NCBI GenBank assembly: GCA_002749535.1
Contig: MZZL01000393.1
Location: 992,739-1,056,738 of the forward strand
From: Apophysomyces variabilis
Lineage: Eukaryota > Mucoromycota > Mucoromycetes > Mucorales > Mucoraceae
Direction: 5' to 3'
DNA: 64,000 nt
The notes under the pieces are model-generated. The model made no database searches, was not told the DNA's origin, and was given only the letters and a program-made list of their open reading frames with translations. A program made the position numbers and the translations under genes. Position 1 is the first letter of the stretch. Each line of letters begins with the position of its first letter. Positions 49,057-60,601 of the stretch are shown here, one piece after another.

Positions 49057-52000
49057 ATGATTCCATCCACATTACCCATCCTGCCTCTTGCGGAAAAGGT
49101 TCTACTACCATCGATCGTTACCAAATTGGTGGTTAGTGGTCAGGAAGCAAGGAATATGGCAAGGATAGCTCGCGTGGATAGCAACAACACTCCATATATC
49201 GTCTGCGTTCCCCTGAATAATACACCTATCGACAAAGATACCATACATACACAACCATTACCTCTTATTGCACACGATTCCTCTTGTCCACCCATACGTT
49301 CCACTGAGGTGGATCTTAGCTCATTATTCCACTTTGGTTGTGTGGCGCAAGTCCTTGAAATCGATGATTCCCTACCAGATAACATGGTTTTTTCCGTTCA
49401 AGGTATCTGCCGATCTCGGATCGATGATATCACATCAAATGATGGTGCATTACTACAAGCATCACTGGTACACTTTCCTGAACCAGAGCTGGCAGAACAG
49501 CAAGCTGCAGACGTAGCCACACCCGTTGCGGCGTTTCGAACACTGTTCTACGAATTTGGAACCAAAATGCGTGATATCGGCGTTCCTGATATCGTGCTTG
49601 GCCAATTCAATAAGTTGATTGATAAATATCCTATCTCCAATGTTGCAAACCTGTTACTGTGCTTAACCGAATCAACCTTTGCTGAAAAGTTGCATGTGCT
49701 GGCCATTACCGATTTCAAGGAGAGGTTAGAAGAAATCAATTTAATTGTCAGCCGCCATCTGCAAGTGAGTGAGATGAGATGCATCAAATGTTCAAAGGTT
49801 AACCACCCTTTTGGCATCCAGGTACTCAAGATGTCTAAAGATATCCAACGTAATATTGAAGCAAAACTGGACAAAAAACGCCGAGATTTTTACTTGCGTC
49901 AACAGGTAATGAAAAGCGCCATCTCTCACTTGTATCATGAACTAAGCCCAAAAAAATGAATAAATTAGAAATTTAACGCAATTCATCCTCACATCGGGCT
50001 CGCCACACCCTCACTACTTGCCGAAAACAGTGAAACACTTTTTACACCAACAAACGAGGATGATGATGATCTTGTTGCCTTGATGGAACAGTTAAATCGT
50101 GCCGGATTACCAGCACACGCTTACACCATCGTCCAACGAGATGTCAGCCGCCTACGTAAATTGTCATCATCTTCACCTGAATCCTCTTTGCTACACACCT
50201 ACTTAGAATGGGTAGCTGGTCTGCCCTGGCAAAAGAAGTCACCCGATATGGTGGATATCGCAGCTGCACGACGACAACTGGATGCTGACCATTTTGGGTA
50301 AATATCGCATAAGGAAAAAAATAATAGAGGTCATAAGCAAAAGGAAAAGTGCTTACAAAAAAATCCCAACAACTACTTTTTTTTGGCTTTGACAACAGCC
50401 TCGATCAAGTCAAACGTAGAATTTTGGAGTATCTGTCCGTTATTAAAGTGAAGCGTGACATGAGCCCTCCCATCCTCTGCTTCGTGGGTCCAGTAAGTTA
50501 CAGGAATTAATGGCGGTGCAATCTTTGTTGACAATAAATACAAACAGCCTGGTGTTGGTAAAACTACCTTGGGACGATCTATCGCATCCGCGCTTCAACG
50601 GAAGTTTCACCGGATCGCCTTGGGCGGGGTACGTGATGAGGCTGAAATTCGGTAAGGAAAACGCAGCCTAACAAAGGAGTGAGGGAACTGATCACAAATA
50701 TTAGTGGCCATCGACGAACCTATGTTGGCGCTTTGCCTGGTCTATTAATTCAAGGCATGCGAAAATGTGGCGTAACAAATCCTGTGTTTTTGCTAGGTAA
50801 GCACAGCCTTCTGTTTCGCTGCAGATTTGTTGACATGAGCATGATTAGACGAGATTGATAAAATCGTTCAGGGCACACATCATGGCGACCCAGGTAAGGA
50901 AAGAGGATGGATAGAGAAAATGGAAAATAAGGGAACTTAATGTATATATTCCTATCTTAGCCGCTGCATTGTTGGAAGTGCTCGATCCTGCGCAAAATGG
51001 AAGCTTTACCGACCACTTTTTGAACATTCCATTCGATCTGTCTAAAGTGCTTTTTATTGCCACAGCCAATTCTCTGGAAGCTATTCCTGGCCCTCTCATG
51101 GACCGAATGGAAATAGTTATGCTTGCAGGCTATACATTTGATGAGAAGCTGAATATCGCACGTTCCCACCTCGTACCAAAACAAGTGAACGCCCACGGTC
51201 TCACAGATTTGATCGTGCCGGACGAGGTCATCCTCCATGTTGCAGAACATTACACACGAGAAAGTGGCGTTCGAAATCTGGATCGAAATATTGCCAGTAT
51301 TTGTCGATATAAATGTCGAGAGTATGCCGACTTGGAAGAGGGCGGAAAATTACACCAATTCAAGAGAACTGTTCAGTTGGCCGATGTACCAAATATTTTG
51401 GGCGTAAGTCTGCATAGAAACGTCATTCAAGGGGTAAACCTTAATTGTTGTAATATAGATGGAACCTTTTGAAAACGAGGTGGTTGAATCGGAGGACGTT
51501 GCAGGTGTAGTGACAGGCTTGGCCTATTCACAGAGTGGCAATGGTGGTATCTTGTTGATTGAAGCCAATGAGATGCCAGGGCGTGGGCAATTGAAACTCA
51601 CAGGTAAATAACAAAGAGAAAAAGCGGGCGAGATCTGAATATTCACGGTGCGTACAGGGTCACTTGGCGATGTTATAAAAGAATCTGCACAGATCGCTGT
51701 CTCCTGGGTCAAGGCAAATGCATTTGCATTGAAACTGACACAGTCACCAAAAGAAGAACTATTCCGCGATACAGATCTGCATATACATATGCCTAATGGG
51801 GCAGTGCCCAAGGATGGCCCCTCAGCAGGTAAACAAAGGAAGGACAAGAGGAAGGAAGATATTTATTCTAACGCAATCTACCGCAGGTATCACGATGGTA
51901 ACATGCATCATCTCTTTGTTGTCTGGTCACACTGTTCCTCGAACGACTGCCATGACAGGCGAGATTACCTTGCGAGGTAAAGTTCGACCGGTCGGAGGTA

Positions 52001-52209
52001 TCAAAGAAAAGGTCATCTCGGCGCATCGTGCGGGTGTTACTCGGGTCATTTTGCCGGCGGGTAACCGAAGAGACGTCCTTCAAGATGTGCCAGAATCTGT
52101 GAAGAAGTCCATTTCATTTGTCTATTGCAAATCCATTTGGGATGTGGTTGAAGCTTGCTTTGATCATCAACAATTGGGCTGGGAACCGCGTTATGCAAGC
52201 CATCTGTAA
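49057..52209 (+). CDS. LONP2: Peroxisomal Lon protease
   Basis: ATP-dependent serine protease for matrix quality control in peroxisomes. Exons 49057-49764, 49822-49905, 49969-50297, 50399-50492, 50548-50651, 50705-50796, 50849-50893, 50961-51403, 51459-51603, 51658-51828 and 51887-52209; 845 residues, phases close. Lon N-domain ([14 protein letters not shown]), AAA+ module (Walker A GPPGVGKTT across a junction; Walker B FLLDEIDK across another; [20 protein letters not shown]), protease domain with catalytic Ser in PKDGPSAG and Lys in GGIKEK. The protein ends in SHL, a type 1 peroxisomal targeting signal variant, and has no mitochondrial presequence, which separates it from Pim1. Confidence 0.95.
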
Positions 52210-52749
52210 AAATCAAAAAATAATAATCATCCGCATGCTTCTATCATCATTTTCTACACTGCAAGTTCTTATTTAGCTTTTTCATGTAATAAAACATACA
52301 TAGTGCGCATCTATTCCATATTCTTGTATTCCGTAATGTAACTAGGCTAATTTGTCTTGTGTGGCGCCACTCACTCATTTACTGGCTGGTTTCCCAAACG
52401 TTCATTGTATCCATATCAGGATACCTTACACCCACAGATGAGATGACTCTACATTGACAGGATCTGTGCCTTTGTGGTCCGCAGAACGGTGTCAAATAGG
52501 CTAAATTGTTTTCCACGAAACAGCATCAAGCTGCATATGGAGGTTTCCTTGATTTTTCTTATGGAAGTTTACTGGTATGGTTATTGACTAGCGCGTTTTG
52601 CAATGACCTGACAGTCAGTGTGTGGCCCCAACTGCTACGATACTCGTTTTTACGGGGCAGTAGCAGCTTGTCTTGTATCGACCTGGGATATACGAAACGT
52701 TTATTTTCCCTTAAACCAACCCGTTCCCCTTCATAAGTTTAAACGACAT
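52210..52749. other. Convergent 3' flanks
   Basis: 540 bp between the stops of Lon and the ACBD6-like gene; AATAAAA lies near 52290. No gene seen. Confidence 0.45.
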
Positions 52750-53802
52750 TCACATGTTACAGCTGCTGTGCACTCGTTTGACGAACCCACTATCTGCTTG
52801 CTCGAATGCCGTCAATCCTTCAGCATCACGTACAGAGAGGTCGCAATTGTTCTGAACCAGCCATACAGCCACCTCTAATTGATCAGAGATACATGCTATA
52901 TAACTCTTTGTCAGCCTTGTCTGCTGCTCGGTTGCCAAACATACCGTAATGAAGTGGTGTCTCCGTATCATGCGTCTAGCCATATCATTGTCAATCTCGT
53001 CATGTTAGTTCCATTTCTTTTATCAAACCTTCGCATTAAGATCTGCTCCAAGCTCTTTCAATAATTGGGCCAATTCCAGATAACCACGGTCGCACGCGTA
53101 ATGGAGCGCTGTCAAACCCTATCGTATTTGTGAGTTAGAAACGAAACAGTCAATGATAAACTTGCATTATCGTCTTGTTTATTGATATCCTGTCCTTGCG
53201 CTATATATTCCTTAACCTTTTCCAATGCGTTTTGACGGGCAGCACTGAATAGGTCATCATCAGACCTACTATCGAATTAACCTCGGAGTTTTCATGCAAT
53301 AGATTCGCTATAAACGCACTCATCCTCTTCACGAGCCATAGAGCTGACAGCATTCCCCATGCCTTTGACACCCTGTATATCTTAACGACAGCTCCTCAGC
53401 TAAACAGCAATTCTCACCTCGTCATCTTCTTCTTTCATTTCATACTCGTACTCTCCTTGACGCGACCATCCGATTTGTAGCGATTCGACCAAGAGGACGT
53501 AGTCTTCCTTAGCCTGCGTTGAGGACATGCCCTCATTCGATTTCCATGCATCCCACTTGGCACGTGCGACAAATTCGAACAGACTAGGTTTCCGAGTATC
53601 ACAATCGCCCACCGTAGCTTGCTTGTAAAGGCCATAAAGCTTTTTATTGGTTTTGCAAGTTCGTTAACAACGAAAAACATGAAGGATGCATAATTTATCG
53701 CAAGATCGCATAACATGCCTTTAGCTTCTGGTCATTGGACAATGGAACTGCGTGTGTGTTCAGATAGCTATAAGCTTCCTCAAACCAGCTGTTGGTACTC
53801 AT
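52750..53802 (-). CDS. ACBD6: Acyl-CoA-binding protein with ankyrin repeats (ACBD6-like)
   Basis: Binds acyl-CoA; animal ACBD6 supports protein N-myristoylation. Exons in transcript order: 53719-53802, 53418-53639, 53320-53372, 53166-53268 (start could be 53265), 53029-53118, 52945-52975 and 52750-52895; about 242 residues. ACB domain at residues 1-100: LSNDQKLKLYGLYKQATVGD, KPSLFEFVARAKWDAWKSN, EDYVLLVESL. Ankyrin repeats occupy the C-terminal half: SDDDLFSAARQNALEKVKEY, GLTALHYACDRGYLELAQLL, ETPLHYG, DQLEVAVWLVQNNCDLSVRD. Introns 53640-53718 and 53119-53165 begin with GC (GCATGT and GCAAGT) instead of GT. Starts 88 nt from the divergent Dph6-like gene. Confidence 0.88.
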
Positions 53803-53890
53803 CGTACTGCAAAGAGAGACCACAGTGAAAGTTTGGGCAACGAGTCACGGTGTTGGAAGGGATACTCATACCAACTTTCCCTTCTTGTCC

Positions 53891-54650
53891 ATGGCCCCAC
53901 ATAAAAAAGCGGCAATCTCATTCACCGGCGGAAAAGACTGCATTTTGGCACTGCATCGCGTTGTTGAACAGGGCTTTGACGTAGCCGTCCTTGTCACCTT
54001 TTGTCCTCCAACCGATGTAGAGTTTCGGTCGCACCCCCTGCAGATAATGGAGCAACAGGTGTGTGCTCTGGGAATCCCACACCGTCTCTGCATTGTTCAA
54101 GGGCCCGATTATCTTCAGAGTTATCGTGAGAACTTGCGGCAGTTGCGCTTGGAGTTCGGCATTGATGCACTCGTCACTGGTATGCATTCCGTAGATAAGA
54201 ATAGTCTGACAGAATGATTTACCCTACCTACATAACATCAAAAAAAATATACCACAAGGCGACGTAATTCCTGTGTGTTCCAATTTTATGGAACGGGCAG
54301 TACAAGAGACAGGTGTAGAACTCGTACGGCCATTATGGCAGTGCGACCGATTGGAACTGCTTAAGGAAATAAGAGATCGATCGTTCCAGGCCGCCATCAC
54401 CTGCATACGCATTCGGAAATTTTGTGAAGAGGAGCTTGCTATTGCCTCCATTGGCCAGGACTTGACTTTAGAATGGATCAAAACCGTGGGTCAAGGCAGC
54501 TCAGGTGAACATGGAGAATTTCATACAATGGTACTAGATGCGCCATTGTTCGTTCATGGCAAAGTTGCAGCACAGATACAATGTAGCACTGAAGATGGGT
54601 TTGCCTTTGCGTCGGTAGACTCGGTGCATTTGTCATCCAAACTAACATAA
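53891..54650 (+). CDS. Dph6/DUF71-type ATP-PP-loop protein
   Basis: DUF71 proteins activate substrates with ATP; the eukaryotic Dph6 branch amidates diphthine on elongation factor 2. Exons 53891-54179 and 54259-54650 give 226 residues. The PP-loop reads ISFTGGKDCILALHRV, where the usual motif is SGGKDS. Later landmarks are LEFGIDALVTGDVIPVCSNF, LVRPLWQCDRLELL and the GEHGEFHTMVLDAPLF signature near the C-terminus. It has only the ATPase-type domain; yeast Dph6 carries two additional RidA-like domains (about 685 residues in all). It may therefore be a separate DUF71 subgroup; diphthamide synthesis is possible but unproven. Confidence 0.8.
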
Positions 54651-55574
54651 AGCGTCAAATGATGGAGGAACGATGAGACACTCGGCATCAGAGCATCGAT
54701 CCGTTCAATGACGGTGCATTTAACCATCTGCTCGCACACATGGAGATTAAACCGAGATAGTTCATGGTTGTTCATGTGTAAACGTGACACACAAAGGCAT
54801 CTGCACGAATAATTTTTTTTTGGTCATTATCACATTACACATAAGGAATCTTTTGAAAATAGTAAAAGCACTAGAAAGGCTATGCAAGCGTCACAGAGAC
54901 AACCACACAGTATAAAAGCAGGTGTGGGAAAACAAAGTACTACTAAGCTTGAGGGCAAGTAAGATGGAAATATGAAAACCAACGGAAGTGTACTTGTTTT
55001 TGACAAGTCCGAGTTTTATGGATCTCGTGACGGAATGGTTATGTAACCAAGTAGGTTGTCCCGAGACGAGCGAAAGAGCTATCAGAGTTGATCTAATATG
55101 GGTATCATAATGAAGTCATTATTGTTCTCTTTGTTGTTCAACCTTCATCTGTTGTTATAATCAGGCAACATTTGTTTACAGGGACGCATTATTCATGCAC
55201 AGACAAGATAAGGACGTGGGTGGTTTAGATGTGGATTTTAAGTGGTACAGTACGAAGTTTTCCCCACGAGCACAGCAGGAATTAAGGAGAGAGAGTGTGT
55301 GTGTGCGGGGGGCCTGTCAGCCGAGTTTATCACGTTTGGATCTCTTGGTTCTTTCTCTTTGGACACATACATTGTTGTTATTGTGTCCAATAACGAATCA
55401 AAATTGAAATGATCCTATTTATACAGGGGTAATAACAAAAAGAAGGCTCTCTCTCTCTCTCTCTTTCTCTTTCTTTTCTCTTCTTCTTTCTCTCCCAAAA
55501 GGGATAGACATAACTGTTATTATTTCTTCTACTGCTTTTTCCTCTTTTTCTTTGCTTTGCATTTTAATACCCTT
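54651..55574. other. Upstream region of the LITAF-domain gene
   Basis: 924 bp with no gene. Contains a (CT)9 tract at 55447-55464 in a longer pyrimidine-rich leader just before the ATG at 55575. Confidence 0.45.
55447..55464 (+). repeat. (CT)9 microsatellite
   Basis: A clean CT dinucleotide run inside the pyrimidine-rich leader of the LITAF-domain gene. Such tracts are common just upstream of fungal starts. Confidence 0.85.
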
Positions 55575-56476
55575 ATGTCTTTTACCAGCCGCAAACCGTC
55601 AAACTTCTCTTTCACATCATTTCAACATAAACGGCGTAGGGAGCGAACGGACAGTGGCCACGACGCGAATTCTACCACAAAATTATCGATGACCGAATCT
55701 GGATGGCACGATCAGGGACGACTTGACCCAGGTTCATCGTCTTCCTGCATTTCTTTACGGTCAGCACGCTCCGGCAGATCGTCCATGGCAGATAATATGT
55801 CTGTGCGAGTTCAGCGCTTCCATTTTGGTACCCCGTCTTCTTGTCATTATCACAATCCTCTGTCAGATTCAATAAGTAGTAAGAATAGCAGCACTTCATC
55901 CATTATAACAACCAGGACATCACTTGGGCCACCTGCCCTATCCAATCATCGACGGGTATGGCCTTTAGTACGAAGCAATGCCAGTATAATCAGTCAGAAA
56001 AGTGAAACTGCGTCTTGGCGATCACGAAGACGTGAATTGATGATGAATCAAAGTCTTCCTGAATTTGAGACTCAGATATTTTGCTCGACATGTAAGAAAT
56101 GGACCCAGTCTCGTATCCGATATCGATTGGGAGCCATGACGTGGCTTATAGCCTTTGTTCTGTGAGTTGATATGATGATGTCTCGATAAAGAAAGAGCCA
56201 CACTATAACTAAATTGTATTTTTTTACTTATTTCCGTTTAGGCTGATGTGTACCGTTATATTATTTTGGGTGCCTTTTTACGTCAAATATTTCAAAGGTG
56301 AGTGAAAAAAAAAGGAAATGAAAAAAGAGATGCCAAAACCAGTTGCTGAGGTGTACAAAAAAAACCAACCATTACAAAACCCAAAAACAAACAACAAAAA
56401 CAACAAAACGTTTATAGATGTTGTTCATTATTGCCCATCTTGCGGTACAAAACTGGGAAGACACTCCAAACTGTAG
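55575..56476 (+). CDS. LITAF-domain membrane protein
   Basis: LITAF domains bind zinc and insert a hydrophobic helix into endosomal membranes from the cytosolic face. Exons 55575-56161, 56242-56297 and 56418-56476 give 233 residues. Residues 1-165 are Ser/Arg-rich and disordered. The C-terminal domain shows the first zinc knuckle FCSTCKKWTQSRIRY, a hydrophobic segment (MTWLIAFVLLMCTVILFWVP) and the second knuckle HYCPSCGTKLGRH. The order CxxC, hydrophobic, CPxCG is the family hallmark. The ORF is open upstream to a TTG, but ATG 55575 (MSFTSRKPS) is the natural start. Confidence 0.88.
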
Positions 56477-57269
56477 ATATACATTCTTTTTTCTCTTTTG
56501 TATGTATAGCAAGATCATTGGAAATGCCAGTTGAAAATGACAAATAGGGCCCTTTTAACCCAAAAAAATCTATCGCCATGCTGAGTTTCGATTTATATCT
56601 TCGTTGCCCTGAGCAAAACGAAACAAGGTATCAAAAAGTGGAAACACGCGACGGAAAAATGAAGGTTAGCAGAGGAACCAACTTACTATGGTGAAATTGT
56701 GTGACCTTAGGGGGAATTTGTCAACCATTAAACCGAAAGCCAATCCAGCCTTAAAGACAAACCATACCAAAACAAAAAGGAATAGAAGGATTAAGATAAA
56801 CAATCTATTTTTCCTCAGGCAAGAAAAACAGAACAAGAACAGAGCTCTATCTTTAGGACTTCCCGTCTCGCACCCTTCTTACAACCTTTATCCTATCTTC
56901 TATATGAAAAGAAGGATAACCTTGTTATTTTTCTTACTCAGTCATTTTCTTAGCCATATAGCTCGAATTTTCGTAATAATGAAGTACCACGAGTTGATTC
57001 TCTTACGGATTATTGGGTCCCTTTTTTTCCAGCAGTGCAAGGCAAGGCGCCAAACACCACGTGTTGAAGGTCTTTTCCAGGTTAAAAATAGACCATACAC
57101 TAGAAAATTTCTCCCGGGCGATCCAAGTCTGGATTTGGAGCGCCGATTATTGGCTAATAAAATGCTCTGGGCCAATCGGCCAACTCAACTCTCTTCTCTC
57201 TCCTTCGCTCTCTCTTGATTTCTCCTCCCCTTGTATCCTGTGTTCTATTAACACCACCTCCTTGAAAAA
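56477..57269. promoter_or_regulatory. Upstream region of UDP-glucose dehydrogenase
   Basis: 793 bp with no convincing ORF. The last 90 nt are strongly pyrimidine-rich (57180-57240), and AAAAAATG at the start gives a good initiation context, as in highly expressed fungal genes. Confidence 0.45.
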
Positions 57270-58952
57270 ATGACCATTGCTACTACTGTTAAGAGCATTT
57301 GCTGCATTGGAGCCGGTTATGTTGGTAAGTATCGTGTAGGACCGTGTAGAACACATTAAACCTACGCGTTAAAACATAAATCTAATATATACGTGACGTT
57401 CCAACTAAAAAAAATACTTATGTCATTTTTAGGCGGTCCTACTTGTGCTGTTATTGCCTACAAGTGCCCTGAAATCAAGGTCACCATTGTCGACATCAAC
57501 CCTGACCGCATCGCCGCCTGGAATTCTGACAAGCTGCCCATCTATGAACCTGGCCTGGAAGACATCGTCTTTGCATGCAGAGGAAAGAACTTGTTCTTCT
57601 CCACAGATGTTGACGCCACCATCGAAGAGGCTGACCTCATCTTTGTCTCTGTGAATACTCCCACCAAGAAGGCTGGTATGGGTGCTGGTATGGCTGCTGA
57701 TCTTGCGTAAGTTATTCATTATCTTTGGAGATATCGGAACGTGCATAAGTTGATAACCTAACCCTGAATGAACATAGCTATGTCGAAAGTGCTACCAGAC
57801 GCATTGCCGAAGTTTCCAAGAGCTCCAAAATCGTGGTTGAAAAGTCCACTGTGCCCTGCCGTACTGCCCAGAGCATGCGCACCATCTTGGAGGCTAATTC
57901 GACACCTGAGATTCACTTTGACATCTTGTCCAACCCCGAGTTTTTGGCTGAAGGCACAGCCATTAATGATCTTCTCAACCCTGATCGTGTCTTGATTGGT
58001 GCTCTTCAGACAGAAGAAGGCATTCGTGCACAGAACGCTTTGGTGGATGTGTATGCTCACTGGGTACCAAGAGAGCGAGTGATCACAACCAACCTGTGGT
58101 CGTCGGAGCTTTCCAAACTTGTAAGTAGTACAAAGGAATTAGGGTTTTATTGGGAGCTCATCCCCGATGGTTCTTGTCTTTTTTTTGTGCTGTTAGGCTG
58201 CCAATGCTATGTTGGCCCAACGTATCTCCTCCATCAACGCTCTTTCGGCCATTTGTGAGGCCACTGGTGCCGATGTGGACGAAGTGGCTTATGCATGTGG
58301 CCGTGATACCCGTCTGGGTTCCAAGTTCTTGAAGGCTTCCGTCGGCTTTGGTGGCTCGTGCTTCCAGAAAGATATTCTCAACTTGGTCTATCTCTCCCGC
58401 CAATTGAACCTGCCTGAAGTGGCTGACTACTGGCAGCAGGTAGTGACCATGAACGAATACCAGAAGAAACGCTTTGTCCGCAACATTATCTCTACTCTTT
58501 TCAACACCATCACCAACAAGAAGATCGCCGTTCTCGGCTTTGCCTTCAAGAAGGATACCGGCGATACCCGTGAGTCAGCTGCCATTACCTTGATCAAGGA
58601 CTTCATCCAAGAACGGGCACGCGTGGCTATCTATGATCCTAAGGTTGAAGAGGAACAGATCTACTTGGACCTGACTGAACCCGGTGTGGTCGATACCCGT
58701 GCACAGGTTGAGAAGCAGATCCAAATCTGTGCCAATGCTTATGAAGCTGCTGAAGGCGCTGATGCTGTGGTGATTGTCACCGAATGGGATGAATTCAAAG
58801 ACGATAAGTTGGACTATCAAAGAATCTACAATGGCATGAACAAGCCTGCTTTCTTGTTTGATGGTCGTCTTTTGGTTAATGCTTCCAAGCTCCGCCAGAT
58901 CGGTTTCAAGGTGAACGTGATTGGCAAGAACGAACTTGCTGGTACTGCCTAA
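57270..58952 (+). CDS. UGDH: UDP-glucose 6-dehydrogenase
   Basis: Oxidises UDP-glucose to UDP-glucuronate with two NAD+. Exons 57270-57324, 57433-57706, 57778-58120 and 58197-58952 give 475 residues. Rossmann motif [12 protein letters not shown] spans the first junction; [39 protein letters not shown]; catalytic cysteine in [30 protein letters not shown]-terminal domain [10 protein letters not shown]. Codons are biased to C/T endings and AAG, unlike the neighbouring regulators, which suggests strong expression. UDP-glucuronate would feed glucuronic-acid-containing wall polymers, abundant in Mucoromycota (established for that group; application here is inference). Confidence 0.97.
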
Positions 58953-60601
58953 ACATTCCCGCTTTAAGTTGTTTATTTTTTGTCTTTTGCCGTTACTTTA
59001 TCCCAGTTTTTCTCCTCGTTTTCTCTTGCATCACCTTTTCTTCTTTTCTCGTACATACACAGACGCACAGATACAATTCCAAAAAAACCCACCTAAACCT
59101 CCCACATAAACAAAGATTTAAACTCCTTACGAAAAATGTATTTTTTTGTCCAAAAGAAAAAAAAGAAGCCGAAGATCGCAACACGGGATACCTTTTTTTT
59201 TTTCTTGATCGTTATCTTTCCCATGTGGCAACAGGTTCGCGATTGTAGAAGCCATATAGTGCAGACGTGATCCTCTGCACGGAAGAATGCAGTAAGAATG
59301 CCAGATAGTTAATTGTTGGATAAGCAAGGAATTCTATCGATGGGGGGATTTCGTTTTTGGTTCATTAGCTGGTTTCCTCTCAGCCTAGAACGAGAATGAC
59401 GGGCGGTCTATCAATGTTTCACATCGGATCAGAATAGGGCTACTAAAACAAGGAGATATGTACCGACGTCCTTGACTTAAAAAGCAGCATACAAGCATGG
59501 ACACCGGAACAAAGGCTGTCTCAACTTTTTCTTCATTCGTGGATCACTGCCCTAAACTTGGTTAATCTCGTTGTCTTGGTTACACAAATCAAAGAAAAAT
59601 CACAAGTTGTCAAAGATACGGAAGGGACAATCGCTCCCCTGGTTTCTTTTTTTGGATTGAGGAATACGGAAACCCCATCCCATCACCTCATAGCGTACAA
59701 AATTTTCGGATAGTGTTGCCGCTTTGATCATCTTCCGACAAGGTTATATTCCATGTCTGATACCTGTTCCATGAAGCATTATAGAAATGGACTAGACCAT
59801 GCTCTTTCACGCATAAGGAAACAGCGATACACGTTCCTATGGCTTATACGCTAATCGGTGTACTGAATTATGGCAATGTGCGACCTGGCAATGGTAAATG
59901 ACATTTATCTTTGATAATGATGGGCCCAACGAAACTTTAACAGCTGCTACAACCCACACGGAAAAGTAGAAAATCTCCTTTCGTTCGCCTTTTTTTCTAT
60001 ACAAAAAAGGCTTCTAAAGCAAAATGGGTAAAGCTCGATTGGTCTTTATCTTTGAACGGAGCCAATCAGCACGATTTTCAGAACAATCGCGTAAAAGCCC
60101 GGGATACATGACAATGAACTGCCAGTTTACACATGAAAATGATTCACGCTATAAAACAAAAAAATGACTGGCTTGAGCCCCTTAGTCTTCTTTTTGGAAT
60201 AAAAAGAAGTTATAGGATGATATCGGAATGACTACTGATCAGCATTAAGGATATTGGTGGGACATTAAGTAAAGGGAATTTCCACGTCTTTGATGTTACT
60301 ACAAGGAACGGTTTCCAACATGGAAAAGTATAAGGTTGACAGGTGTCGAGGGGAATAATTAGGCAATGAATATGGATCGACAAATAAAACAAAGAAGACG
60401 CGTGGTTTGAGGAACTTGTATCACAAACTGCCACTTCAAGTGGAACTCCTTCAGAGCACAAAATCAAACGTGACATACGCGACTTGTCCCTTTCTAACCA
60501 ACGCAAAATAACCCAATTTTAAGCGGCGTGATTTCCTACATGCGAAAGTAGTAGCCTTTTTTAATTCTTTATCATAGTGTAAACTAGCTGTTTATGGAAT
60601 C
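58953..60601. other. Convergent intergenic region, no gene seen
   Basis: 1.65 kb between the stops of UGDH and the phosphatase. The first 200 nt are a T/A-rich 3' flank. The rest has only short ORFs. Confidence 0.4.
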
